Below, in pieces: positions 43,413 to 52,616 of a DNA stretch of 64,000 nt (within the stretch, counting starts at the first letter, position 1; each line of letters opens with the position of its first letter). The notes under the pieces are model-generated. The model made no database searches. It saw only the letters and a program-made list of their open reading frames with translations, and was not told the DNA's origin. This DNA comes from Legionella sp. (GTDB lineage Bacteria > Pseudomonadota > Gammaproteobacteria > Legionellales > Legionellaceae), in contig JARLJR010000120.1 in NCBI GenBank assembly GCA_031291095.1, positions 1 through 64,000 on the forward strand, read 5' to 3'. The translations under genes were made by a program, and so were the position numbers.

Positions 43413-46103
43413 TCAATGAGCTGCGTCCCAATTCTCTCCTGTGCCAATAGAAACAAGCAAAGGAACTGAGAGTTGTACCGCATGTTCCATCAAGTGACGA
43501 ATCTTCTGCGTACAGGATTCAACGTGCTGCTTCGCCACCTCAAAAACCAATTCGTCATGTACCTGCATAATCATTTTGGCAGGTGGATTTGCTTGACTAT
43601 TTTGCCAGTCGGCAATGGAAATCATCGCTTTTTTAATAATATCCGCTGCAGTGCCTTGCATTGGCGCATTAATCGCAGTACGTTCAGCCGCCTTCTGACG
43701 CATTAAATTACGCGTATTAATTTCTGGCAAATAAAGCCGTCGCCCGAATAGGGTTTCTACATAGCCATTTTGATGAGCCTGTTGGCGAGTACGATTCATA
43801 TACTCTAAAACTTGGGGATAGCGATGAAAATAAGTATCAATATAACGTTGTGCATCTTGACGCTCTACGCCAATTTGCTTGGCCAATCCAAAAGCAGACA
43901 TGCCATAAATTAAGCCAAAGTTCACCGCTTTAGCTCGGCGGCGATATTCTGAGCTTACTTCTTCGCGGGGAATTTGAAAAATTTCTGCAGCAGTTGCCGT
44001 ATGAATATCCCAGCCATTGGCAAAGGCGGTAAGCAAATTATCATCTTGGGATAAATGCGCCATGATACGTAATTCAATTTGTGAGTAATCCGCTGCCAAA
44101 ATGAGGTGTTCAGGAGGTGCTATAAATGCCGTGCGGATTAAGCGGCCTTCTTCATTACGGATGGGGATATTCTGTAAATTAGGTTCGCTTGACGAAAGAC
44201 GCCCAGTTGCTGCTACCGCTTGATTATAAGAAGTATGTACCCTGCCTGTTCCCGCGCTAATCTTTTTAGGTAAGGCATCAATGTAGGTGGAAACCAACTT
44301 GCTTAATCCGCGGTATTCTAAAATAACCGCAGCCAAACGATAGTCAAAAGCTAACTCTTGCAAAACTGATTCTGCAGTTGAGGGTTGGCCCGTTGGGGTT
44401 TTCGCAATCACGGGAAGCTTGTGTTCATCAAACAAGATTTCTTGTAATTGTTTGGGCGAATTCAAATTAAAAGGTTTTCCCGCCAGCTGTAACGCTTCGG
44501 CCTCGAGCTCTTGAATGCGTTCTTTGAGGCGCTTGCCGTGGTGCTCTAAAGTCACGGCATCAATCAATACGCCCTGTAACTCCATATCAGCAAGTACCGT
44601 TACCAGGGGCATTTCAATGGTATTAAAGACTTCTTGCAATGGCGGTTCCATCATCGGGAATAACTTGTTGTGTAATTGCAGTGTGACATCTGCATCTTCT
44701 GCCGCATAAACGCCAGCTTTATCAACCGGGATTTGGTCAAAGCGTAATTGCTTTGCTCCTTTACCGGCAAGCTCTTCAAAGGTAATGGTTTTATGACCTA
44801 GATATTTTAAGGATAAGGAATCCATATCATGGCGACCGGCACTGCTATTTAAAACATAGGATTCAAGCATCGTATCGTAGGTGATGCCTTGCAGGTGAAT
44901 CCCGTGATTTTTCAATACGGAGTAATCGTACTTGATATTTTGCCCGATTTTTTTAATTTTGGGATTTTCCAAAATAGGTTTTAATTGGGCTAATACGTCT
45001 TCTCGGTTTAATTGTAGGCTGCCATCCGTGTGAGTGAAGGGGATATAGGCTGCCTTTTCCGGTTCGATTGCTAGCGATACACCAACAATTTCTGCCTTCA
45101 TAATATCAATATCCGTTGTTTCGGTATCGATACAAAACTCTTGGCATTGTTCCAGCTGCTGCATCCATGGGGCGAGCTGCTCCTTGGTGGTTACTAGCTC
45201 ATAAGTTGCGTTGATGGCACTCGTTTCTGTTGTTTGTTCAGGGTGGCTTTCTTTGGGTTCTAAGAGTTCTTTTAGCCAGTTTTTGAATTCAAGATCGCGA
45301 ATGAGTGCAACGAGCGATTCTTTAACAACCGCCTTAGGTTTTAATTCATGTATATTCAAGGGCAATTCTAAATCGGTTTTAATGGTTACCAGTTTTTTCG
45401 ATAAGGGCAGTTGAGGAATACTCGCGCGTAAATATTCACCAATTTTTCCAGTGATTTGCTCGGCGCGCTCCACTAAATTATCCAGGGTTTGATATTCAGT
45501 TAGCCACTTTACCGCCGTTTTGGGACCACATTTAGTAACGCCAGGAATATTATCCGAGGTATCGCCAACCAGAGTAAGATAATCGATGATCTGTTCTGGT
45601 GTCACGCCAAATTTTTCTTTAACCCCGACAATGTCCAAGGTGGAATTGTTCATGGTATTAATCAGGCTAATATGCTCATTAACCAATTGAGCCATATCTT
45701 TATCTCCGGTGGAAATTACTACCGGAATTCCCTGCTCAGTGGCTTGTTGCGCTAGTGTGCCAATCACATCATCTGCTTCGACCCCTTCGACAATCAGCAG
45801 AGGTAATCCCATTGCTTCTAATAATTGAATTAATGGCTGAAATTGTGAGCTTAATTCTTGGGGCATAGGAGGGCGATTGGCCTTATATTCCGGGTACCAT
45901 TCATCGCGAAATGTTTTTCCCTTGGCATCAAAAACTACCGCTAGCTCTTCTGGCTGATAATCTTTAATCAGTTTTTTAATCATGTTTGCAACCCCATAGA
46001 CCGCCCCAGTGGGCTGCCCTTTGGAGTTGGTTAATGGGGGGAGCGCATGAAATGCGCGGAAAAAATAGGATGAGCCATCGATGAGAATTAATGGTGCCTT
46101 CAT
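43413..46103 (-). CDS. polA: DNA polymerase I
   Basis: An 896-residue repair and Okazaki-fragment polymerase. The 5' nuclease domain has LILIDGSSYFFRAFHALPPL, VFDAKGKTFRDEWYPEYKANR and EADDVIGTLA. The 3'-5' exonuclease domain keeps its metal residues (EFCIDTETTDIDIM and GQNIKYDYSVL), so proofreading is probably intact. Polymerase motifs A (LAADYSQIELRIMAHLS), B (RRRAKAVNFGLIYGMSAFG) and C (MQVHDELVFEV) are present. It lies three bases after lpxD, an unusual neighbour for polA. Confidence 0.97.
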   Translation of the reverse strand: MKAPLILIDGSSYFFRAFHALPPLTNSKGQPTGAVYGVANMIKKLIKDYQPEELAVVFDAKGKTFRDEWYPEYKANRPPMPQELSSQFQPLIQLLEAMGLPLLIVEGVEADDVIGTLAQQATEQGIPVVISTGDKDMAQLVNEHISLINTMNNSTLDIVGVKEKFGVTPEQIIDYLTLVGDTSDNIPGVTKCGPKTAVKWLTEYQTLDNLVERAEQITGKIGEYLRASIPQLPLSKKLVTIKTDLELPLNIHELKPKAVVKESLVALIRDLEFKNWLKELLEPKESHPEQTTETSAINATYELVTTKEQLAPWMQQLEQCQEFCIDTETTDIDIMKAEIVGVSLAIEPEKAAYIPFTHTDGSLQLNREDVLAQLKPILENPKIKKIGQNIKYDYSVLKNHGIHLQGITYDTMLESYVLNSSAGRHDMDSLSLKYLGHKTITFEELAGKGAKQLRFDQIPVDKAGVYAAEDADVTLQLHNKLFPMMEPPLQEVFNTIEMPLVTVLADMELQGVLIDAVTLEHHGKRLKERIQELEAEALQLAGKPFNLNSPKQLQEILFDEHKLPVIAKTPTGQPSTAESVLQELAFDYRLAAVILEYRGLSKLVSTYIDALPKKISAGTGRVHTSYNQAVAATGRLSSSEPNLQNIPIRNEEGRLIRTAFIAPPEHLILAADYSQIELRIMAHLSQDDNLLTAFANGWDIHTATAAEIFQIPREEVSSEYRRRAKAVNFGLIYGMSAFGLAKQIGVERQDAQRYIDTYFHRYPQVLEYMNRTRQQAHQNGYVETLFGRRLYLPEINTRNLMRQKAAERTAINAPMQGTAADIIKKAMISIADWQNSQANPPAKMIMQVHDELVFEVAKQHVESCTQKIRHLMEHAVQLSVPLLVSIGTGENWDAAH

Positions 46104-46106
46104 TAT

Positions 46107-47156
46107 TTACTCTACCTCTAGCTTGGATAATTGTGCGCTCAGGGTGGCAACTTGTTCCGAAAGGGTTTTTATATTTTTACGTATTAACGGAATACGGTTA
46201 ACAGCTAGCTCATGTTTTATGGCAATATCTTTTGGACGTGCGGGGTTACCAAAATAGACAACTCCTGCTTTGAGCTCTTTCTTTGGAGCCACACCGGAGC
46301 GAGCTCCTAAAACAACGCCATCGCCAATGGTCACGTGATCACTGACGCCTACGTTCGCGGCAAAAATCACATGATTTCCCGTGGTACAACTGCCAGCAAT
46401 ACCGGTAAAACCACAAAGAATATTGTGTTTGCCTAATTTTACTGAATGGGCAACTTGCACTAAATTATCAATCTTTGTTCCTTCACCAATAACGGTAGCA
46501 CCCATGGTCGCGCGATCTATAGCGGTATTAGCACCGATTTCCACATCATCATGAATAACCACTTTACCCATATGAGGCACTTTTAAGTGCTTGCCATCAA
46601 CAAAAGTATATCCAAAGCCATCGGAACCAATAACGGTGGATGCATGAATAATAACTCGCGAGCCGATTTGACAGTGATCATACACGGTGACATGGGAATG
46701 AATGGTCGTATTCGCAGCAATAGTAACGCCATGACCGATATGTATGTGACTTTTGAGTACGCAGTGATCGCCAATAATACTACCGGCTTCAATGTTAACA
46801 TAGGGGCCTACATAGACATCCGCGCCCAATTGTACGCCCTCACCAATAACTGCTGTCGGATGAATACCTGGCTGGATTTTCGGGGCTGGATGGAAATGAT
46901 GGAGAAGAGAAATAAATGCTTTAAGTGGGTGAGCTACTTGGATTACTGGCTTTTCAGTGCTTTCCATACCTTGGGCTACTAAAATTGCTGCGGCAGGCGA
47001 TGCCTCTACAATTTTCAGGTTGTCAGTACTGTCAGCAAAAGCCAGTGTCCCGGGTGCAATATCATCAATAGGGGATAATGCTGAAATCCGTAGTGAATCA
47101 TCGCCGATGACGGACCCTTGTACTAAACTTGCTATCTCATAAAGCGAAGCATTCAT
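46107..47156 (-). CDS. lpxD: UDP-3-O-acylglucosamine N-acyltransferase
   Basis: The third enzyme of lipid A synthesis, about 349 residues. The N-terminal uridine-binding domain ([35 protein letters not shown]) is followed by a left-handed beta-helix of hexapeptide repeats ([20 protein letters not shown] onward). The catalytic His lies in the [19 protein letters not shown] segment. The C-terminal helix ([14 protein letters not shown]) closes the trimer. ATG 47156 is preferred (AAAGG about nine bases upstream) to 47180. It is apart from the usual fabZ-lpxA cluster, so it may be one of several lpxD copies, as known in Legionella. Confidence 0.93.
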   Translation of the reverse strand: MNASLYEIASLVQGSVIGDDSLRISALSPIDDIAPGTLAFADSTDNLKIVEASPAAAILVAQGMESTEKPVIQVAHPLKAFISLLHHFHPAPKIQPGIHPTAVIGEGVQLGADVYVGPYVNIEAGSIIGDHCVLKSHIHIGHGVTIAANTTIHSHVTVYDHCQIGSRVIIHASTVIGSDGFGYTFVDGKHLKVPHMGKVVIHDDVEIGANTAIDRATMGATVIGEGTKIDNLVQVAHSVKLGKHNILCGFTGIAGSCTTGNHVIFAANVGVSDHVTIGDGVVLGARSGVAPKKELKAGVVYFGNPARPKDIAIKHELAVNRIPLIRKNIKTLSEQVATLSAQLSKLEVE

Positions 47157-47180
47157 TTTATTGGCCTTTAAAATTTGCAA

Positions 47181-47544
47181 AATTGGCTGATTATATACTC
47201 CTTGTGGTGTCTTTAGAACACTCTTTCTGAATCTAAGTAAAATGAGTTTTTCGCCAATAAACCTGGTTCACTACCCGCTTGGGCAGGCTTAATTTTTTAA
47301 TTATACCGTTCATTTCTAATTAAAAGCATAAAATGAATTCGCATTATATTTATCCATCGGCTACACTGTGTAATTATCATACAGTTTGTTTTTAGGATTT
47401 AGTTTGGTGTACTTCTTTAAATAAATATGCATAAATTTATGAACGTGAAACTATTTGTCATCTTACAGAGCGATTTTTTAGATAAGGATATCGTTATAAA
47501 TCCTTGAATGTATGGCAATTTAGCTAAGCTAGTGGAGCTAAATT
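47181..47544. other. AT-rich intergenic region
   Basis: The 364 bases between the divergent lpxD and phosphomutase genes hold no credible reading frame. An inverted pair (CCCGCTTGGGCAGG, about 47274-47287) and many A/T runs are present. I see no promoter I would call with confidence. Confidence 0.4.
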
Positions 47545-48939
47545 ATGAGTAAGTCCTATCTAATAAAACCGCCTATAACCATTTTTAAAGAGTATGATAT
47601 TCGCAATCCGATTGGCGAAGATTTGAATGAAAATACTTATTATACCTTAGGCGTTGCTATTGGTAGTGAACTACAGGAATTATATGGATTACACACGCTG
47701 CTGCTGTGCCGTGACAGTAGGCCTACTAGCAATATGTTCGCGGATGCCTTGATTAAAGGCTTATTATTTACGGGTACAAATGTCATTAATATTGGTTGTT
47801 TACCCACTCCAGTTCTGTATTTTGCGATGAATGATTTGCAATGCCAGTCAGGATTAATGATAACCGCGAGTCATAACCCAGCGGCTTATAATGGATTGAA
47901 AATCATTTTAGGCAAACAAAACTACCATGGCGAACGATTACGTTTATTGCATCAGCGCATCCTGGAGCAACGGTACTTGTTTGATGAGACAGGACGAGGA
48001 CGAGTGGTGGAATATCCTGAAGAACAAGTGGTTAATAAGTACATTCGTATGGTTAAAGCAAGCTTAAGATCGATTAAGCCCTTAAGAGTGGTTATCGGAG
48101 GTGGTAACGGTGTTGCCTGTCGCCTGGCGCCACAATTATTAGCCGCTTTAGGGTGTGAGGTTATTCCCCATTATGCTGAGGAGCAATCAGCATCATCTGC
48201 AGAGGAAAATTTAAGTGGTCTACGCCTGGCGGTTCAAACACAACACGCTAATTTGGGGCTTGCTTTTGATGGGGATGGCGATCGCCTGAGTGTTGTTGAT
48301 AAAAATGGTTGTGTTATTGCGGCGGATTATTTGCTTTTGGCATTTGCTGATGCACTACTAAAAAAAATGGCAAAACCAGCAATTGTTTTTGATGTGAAAT
48401 GTACCCATCATTTGCAGGATTATTTAAGCGCACACAACGGCCGTGCCATTATGACAAAAACAGGTATGGCTCATATTATGGCAACAATGAGTGAGCATCG
48501 GGCTGCTCTTGGTGGTGAATATTGTGGGCATTTTTATTTTAACGATCGTTGGTTACCACATGATGATGGACTTTATGCAGCGGCACGCGTATTAGAAATG
48601 TTGAGCGAGCAAGCCAAAGATAGTCATCAATTTTTTGAACAATTTCCCAAGTCATTAAGTACTGGCGAATTGAAAATTGATATTGCTGAGGGGTTAAAAG
48701 CTCAGTTTATGCAACAAGTAGTACTACAAGCTCCGGATTATTTCTCTGGGGAATTAGTGCATATTGATGGGCTAAGAGCAAATTTAACTAATGCTTGGGG
48801 GCTTATTCGTCCCTCCAACACAGGGCCTTATTTAACCGTGCGTTTTGAGGCGAAAACTTATGAGGCCATGCAAGATATTAAATGGATGTTTGGTAAATTA
48901 ATTAATGCCATCAATCCCTTATTAGCGTTACCATTTTAG
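47545..48939 (+). CDS. Phosphomannomutase/phosphoglucomutase
   Basis: An alpha-D-phosphohexomutase of 464 residues. Substrate segments: FKEYDIRNPIGEDLNENTY, active-site Ser in MITASHNPAAYNGLKI, metal-binding DGDGDRLSVVD, GGEYCGHFYFND and the C-terminal phosphate-binding RPSNTGPYLTVRFEA. Overall layout fits AlgC/ManB-type enzymes that feed LPS and polysaccharide precursors. No other sugar-nucleotide genes are next to it, so mannose versus glucose preference cannot be told. Confidence 0.93.
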   Translation: MSKSYLIKPPITIFKEYDIRNPIGEDLNENTYYTLGVAIGSELQELYGLHTLLLCRDSRPTSNMFADALIKGLLFTGTNVINIGCLPTPVLYFAMNDLQCQSGLMITASHNPAAYNGLKIILGKQNYHGERLRLLHQRILEQRYLFDETGRGRVVEYPEEQVVNKYIRMVKASLRSIKPLRVVIGGGNGVACRLAPQLLAALGCEVIPHYAEEQSASSAEENLSGLRLAVQTQHANLGLAFDGDGDRLSVVDKNGCVIAADYLLLAFADALLKKMAKPAIVFDVKCTHHLQDYLSAHNGRAIMTKTGMAHIMATMSEHRAALGGEYCGHFYFNDRWLPHDDGLYAAARVLEMLSEQAKDSHQFFEQFPKSLSTGELKIDIAEGLKAQFMQQVVLQAPDYFSGELVHIDGLRANLTNAWGLIRPSNTGPYLTVRFEAKTYEAMQDIKWMFGKLINAINPLLALPF

Positions 48940-48956
48940 GGTAATTGTTCACAAGA

Positions 48957-49060
48957 ACGTCATCCTGAGGCGTTTACGACGAAGGATCTCCTGAATGTGG
49001 CATTATGCTTATTCATGACACTTATGTCTCATTCTGGAGATCCCTTGTTCGGGATGAGGT
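48957..49060. repeat. Palindromic intergenic element, family B
   Basis: ACGTCATCCTGAGG...GAAGGATCTCCTG with mirrored TCTGGAGATCCC...CGGGATGAGG; the right arm lacks the CTCACTGCG segment of other copies. It lies between convergent genes. Confidence 0.85.
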
Positions 49061-49124
49061 TCTTCTTAAGCTGAAGCCATTAACTGTTCATTCCGTAGGA
49101 TGGTAAAGCCATATTTGGCGCAAT

Positions 49125-50597
49125 CTAACTTTCCCCCATGCTCATTGAGGATGGTGCTGCTGTATTTTCTTGAAATTGCGTTACATAATATTTATTCGTC
49201 CATCGTGGATGTAAGGCATTGACCGGAATATCTTCCACTGCTTTATCAAGCGTTAACGTATAATTTTTCAGGACAAATGCAATTAAGGTTTTAAATACCA
49301 CATTAACAAACTGTCCGCCGGCAGGGCAGGAGCGAGGACCATAGGAAAAGGGGAAAAAATGCGGGCCGCTAAAATGAGGTACTTTATTGGTAAAACGTTC
49401 AGGATTAAACTCATGAGGGTTAGCCCAATAATCTGTATCAAAATGTTCTCGCCTGATGGCGCTAAATAGATAACTGCCTTTAGGGACAGGGACATCACGT
49501 TCTACGTTATCGTTGCCGACTACCTTTTCTAATAAGGCCTTGTTTCCTGTCCTACGAGCAATGACCGAGGTTGGCGAGGCAAAACGTAAAGCCTCCGCAT
49601 ATACTGCATCTAAATACGGTAATTTATCGAGTGCTTTAAAATCGCTAAGCTCTGGCAGTGTATTTATTTCGTTAACTAAGCGCTCTTTAACCTGCGGATT
49701 TTCAATTATTTTTGCTAAGGCAATGGTACATAAAGCAGATAAATTACTTTCTACAATCAAGGCGGCACCGCCATGTGTGTCTTGCAGGATTTGCATCTGT
49801 TGCAAGAAAGGTAGATTTAAAAAAGTTGTCTCCTCGAACTCTTGAGGGACGATTTGGTCAAAGAGGTACAATTTTTTCTGAATAATGGTAGGAACTGAGT
49901 GGGTGATAAGTTTAGTTGAGAGAGAGAGCAAATCCGCACTTGCTTGTTCAAAATCGGCTTTACCCGGTTTACTATGTACTATTTTGTCACTCATGGATTT
50001 TAGAATAGGAATATCTGCAAGAGTAATCGGATTAAGGCCAAAGACCGTGCCGGCAATAATATTGGTGCAAACCAGGCTGATTTGGGTTTCTATATCCACC
50101 TCGACTTGCCAGTTGGCGCATTGCTGTTTAATCAATTTTAGGGTTTCGGCATTGATGCGATTGGTAATGCTTAAGTGTGATTTTATTTTTGTGCGCTCAT
50201 GAGTTGCTTCGTTGCTGGACAAGTTAACAATCGTTTTTCTCTTGATGGCTGCCTCCATGACCTGAAATGGTTCCCGTGCCTGGGGGTCTACAGGATTTTC
50301 TCCATAACTGGCTACTACCGGAACGGGGGCCATAACTAAGGTGGCTAATTGGTAGTTGGGTGCAAAATAGGGACCAACGACCAGTCTGCCTACCCTTTCT
50401 GGGGTATTTTTCATCCGCCGATAACATTCATCCAAGATCCAATCACGGTTAAAGCCATGCCAAACTAATTCTGGCAAGTCACCGAAAATATAAGAACGGC
50501 CAAAATTGATGGTGTGTATTGATACTTCGCCTAACAATTCTAACGTCCCATGATAAAGTTGGGTTATTGGAGTAGTGATAAAAGAAAAATAACCCAT
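49125..50597 (-). CDS. Cytochrome P450
   Basis: A 490-residue haem monooxygenase. The haem loop is FPFSYGPRSCPAGGQF with the thiolate Cys near residue 423; the K-helix ExxR is in YAEALRF; the PERF-like segment is FNPERFTN. The I-helix stretch around GGAALIVESNLSALCT is less typical (no clear A-G-x-D/E-T). No signal peptide is seen. It stands alone, without a ferredoxin or reductase gene, so the redox partner and substrate are unknown. P450 genes are few in Legionella. Confidence 0.92.
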   Translation of the reverse strand: MGYFSFITTPITQLYHGTLELLGEVSIHTINFGRSYIFGDLPELVWHGFNRDWILDECYRRMKNTPERVGRLVVGPYFAPNYQLATLVMAPVPVVASYGENPVDPQAREPFQVMEAAIKRKTIVNLSSNEATHERTKIKSHLSITNRINAETLKLIKQQCANWQVEVDIETQISLVCTNIIAGTVFGLNPITLADIPILKSMSDKIVHSKPGKADFEQASADLLSLSTKLITHSVPTIIQKKLYLFDQIVPQEFEETTFLNLPFLQQMQILQDTHGGAALIVESNLSALCTIALAKIIENPQVKERLVNEINTLPELSDFKALDKLPYLDAVYAEALRFASPTSVIARRTGNKALLEKVVGNDNVERDVPVPKGSYLFSAIRREHFDTDYWANPHEFNPERFTNKVPHFSGPHFFPFSYGPRSCPAGGQFVNVVFKTLIAFVLKNYTLTLDKAVEDIPVNALHPRWTNKYYVTQFQENTAAPSSMSMGES

Positions 50598-50700
50598 GAG
50601 AAACGATCCTTTTTAAATGAGTAGACGTTTAAATTTTTACAAGATTATTTAATTAATGTCTATCTTAATTATTGACGACTTTGTTTTTTCAAAATGATCT

Positions 50701-51627
50701 TTAATATGCTTTCACCGGAGAAACAAAGCCCTGTGGTTTCATTGCCCATAACGAACAATCTAGTTTTTGTAAAATATTTTCCGCGGTATTTCCAATAATA
50801 AATCCAGTAATCCCGGTTCGTGCTACAGTGCCCATGACTAATACATCGATCTGTTTTTCAGTGACCCAAGTTGGAATGATCTCTGTTGGATCGCCTTTTA
50901 AATGATAAATCGTCGGATTTTCTTGCAGTTTGGTTTGCTGAATCAATTGATGTAAGGCTATATAATTACTATTACCCTCTTGTTGTACCATCTCGTCAAT
51001 GGCCTCTGCAGACATATCAACCCAGGCACTGTTGCGCAAGAATCCCTCTAAGGCGAATTCCCAACAGGAAAGAATGCTAAATTTTCCAAGGTAGAATGTG
51101 GTTAAGTGTTGAGCTAATTTTAACAGGTTACAGGCTAGCTCCTGCTCCGACGTTTCCGCATTCTCCGGGGCAATGGCTACGGCGACTTGAACTGCCTTAG
51201 GGTTTTTTAATGGTCGGTGCAGAAATAAAGTGCAGGGACATTTGCGTAATAGCGCCATATCTAAGGCTTTAAATCCTTTACCGCCATCATCCTCAGCGGC
51301 TTTAATGACTAAATCATGAGATTGGCGTAAAACATGTTGAATGATAGCGATACTCGGGGTTTTTTCCCATGCAACATTCACCGTGATGGATTTTTTATTG
51401 ACCGTTAGGTTTGCTTGGGCCTCAGCAATCGTTTTTTGGGCCTTTTCTTTTAAAAAGGCTTCATATGAGGCTTTATACTGCTCGAAGTCAGAAGAAAAGG
51501 GAGGGCAAACAATAAGCATTCCTAAGCAGGCTTGATCGTGCTCCGCTAATCGTATTGCCTCGGCTAAGGCTTCTGTTTCATTTTTAACACCATTACTCAC
51601 AAAGAGGATATTACGAAATCGTTTCAC
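50701..51627 (-). CDS. Tandem universal stress protein
   Basis: A 308-residue protein with two UspA-like domains. Domain one starts RFRNILFVSNGVKNETEALAEAIRLAEH; the ATP-binding glycine motif is altered there. Domain two ends VLVMGTVARTGITGFIIGNTAENILQKLDCSLWAMKP, an intact G-x2-G-x9-G(S/N) loop as in UspE. It is divergent to another tandem Usp gene 120 bases away. Confidence 0.9.
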   Translation of the reverse strand: MKRFRNILFVSNGVKNETEALAEAIRLAEHDQACLGMLIVCPPFSSDFEQYKASYEAFLKEKAQKTIAEAQANLTVNKKSITVNVAWEKTPSIAIIQHVLRQSHDLVIKAAEDDGGKGFKALDMALLRKCPCTLFLHRPLKNPKAVQVAVAIAPENAETSEQELACNLLKLAQHLTTFYLGKFSILSCWEFALEGFLRNSAWVDMSAEAIDEMVQQEGNSNYIALHQLIQQTKLQENPTIYHLKGDPTEIIPTWVTEKQIDVLVMGTVARTGITGFIIGNTAENILQKLDCSLWAMKPQGFVSPVKAY

Positions 51628-51679
51628 CAGATGCTCCTTCCAAGGATAAATAATAAGCTTAGGATCTGTTATTTATTAT

Positions 51680-51714
51680 AGTATAAATAATATACCTGCT
51701 ATTTATTCTATACT
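51680..51714. promoter_or_regulatory. Divergent promoter region of the two Usp genes
   Basis: TATACT occurs on the minus strand at 51685-51680 and on the plus strand at 51709-51714. Both fit as -10 boxes, each within a repeated ATTTATT context. No good -35 boxes are seen, which suits stress-type or activator-dependent promoters. Confidence 0.35.
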
Positions 51715-51747
51715 CTTACGTAAGGACTTCTTTTTGAGGATACTTCT

Positions 51748-52557
51748 GTGTTTAAACGGATATTAGTCACTACAGATTTCTCGGCACATTCACTCTATGC
51801 AATTCAACGTGCGGTTCAATTTGCAAGTTCTGTCCAGGCCGAACTAAAGTGTGTGCATGTGATCAATCAAGGTTGGATGGATGGGACTGAGGCGGTAGAG
51901 CAGGATTGGGTTCATAAAGCAGAGGAGGCTCATGAGCAGGAGTTAAAACAGCTCGTATCTCCATACCCAATGCAATTTACGGTACTTGATGGACGTGTTC
52001 CCGATCAAATCATGAAGTTTATCCAGGATAATGCCATGGATATGGTATTTATGGGGGCGCATGGGACCTACTATTTAAATGATTTTATTTTAGGCACGAA
52101 TTCTGAGGCGGTGCTTAAGCAATCCCCCATTCCCGTGCACTTGGTACGCCTGCCACCTGGAGAGGCGTATGCTCGCATTTTAGTGTGTACGGATTTTTCT
52201 GACGCCAGTAAAAAAGCAATTGAATTCGCTTATAAAGCGTATCCACTGGCTGAGTTTTTAGTTTTGCATGTCGCTGATGTTTGGTATGAAAAAATGGTTA
52301 AGCCGCATATGCAAGATTCATTACAAGATAAATTAAATAAATTCCTGGTAAGCTGTGCGGTGGACCCAAGTCGTTTTTCAGTAAAATTTATTGGTGGCTA
52401 TCCCGCTAATGACATTCCGAAGTATGCAACAGACTGGGGGGCTCATTTGGTGGTATTAGGCGCGCGCGGCCACTCGGCATTGCATTATGTGTTGATGGGG
52501 CGAGTGAGTGAGCGTTTGATGCGTGTTAATCCGACGGATATGTTGATTGTGCCCTGA
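51748..52557 (+). CDS. Tandem universal stress protein
   Basis: A 269-residue protein with two UspA domains. Each has the nucleotide-binding pattern: FMGAHGTYYLNDFILGTNSEAVLKQSPIPVHLV and VVLGARGHSALHYVLMGRVSERLMRVNPTDMLIVP. Each begins with the usual strand (KRILVTTDFSAHSLYAIQRA, ARILVCTDFSDASKKAIEFA). Translation probably starts with GTG at 51748. It is divergent from the other tandem Usp gene; the pair may be co-regulated. Confidence 0.93.
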   Translation: MFKRILVTTDFSAHSLYAIQRAVQFASSVQAELKCVHVINQGWMDGTEAVEQDWVHKAEEAHEQELKQLVSPYPMQFTVLDGRVPDQIMKFIQDNAMDMVFMGAHGTYYLNDFILGTNSEAVLKQSPIPVHLVRLPPGEAYARILVCTDFSDASKKAIEFAYKAYPLAEFLVLHVADVWYEKMVKPHMQDSLQDKLNKFLVSCAVDPSRFSVKFIGGYPANDIPKYATDWGAHLVVLGARGHSALHYVLMGRVSERLMRVNPTDMLIVP

Positions 52558-52561
52558 TATC

Positions 52562-52597
52562 AGGTATAGCCTGGTTGCAAGCAACCAGGCTATACCT
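52562..52597. terminator. Perfect 17-bp hairpin between convergent genes
   Basis: AGGTATAGCCTGGTTGC and its exact complement flank a two-base AA centre. Positioned between the stops of the Usp and FabF-like genes, it is a likely bidirectional terminator. The core GCCTGGTTGC recurs at 11652-11675. Confidence 0.75.
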
Positions 52598-52616
52598 GAT
52601 TTGATGCGGTTCTCTC

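Noticed and set aside
46583-46982. Frames overlapping lpxD on both strands
   Set aside because: Hexapeptide-repeat DNA often opens long alternative frames; lpxD itself is certain.
51680-51714. AT-rich direct repeats between the Usp genes as an operator
   Set aside because: The ATTTATT repeats are low-complexity and could be chance in this AT-rich genome; only the -10 boxes are kept, at low confidence.
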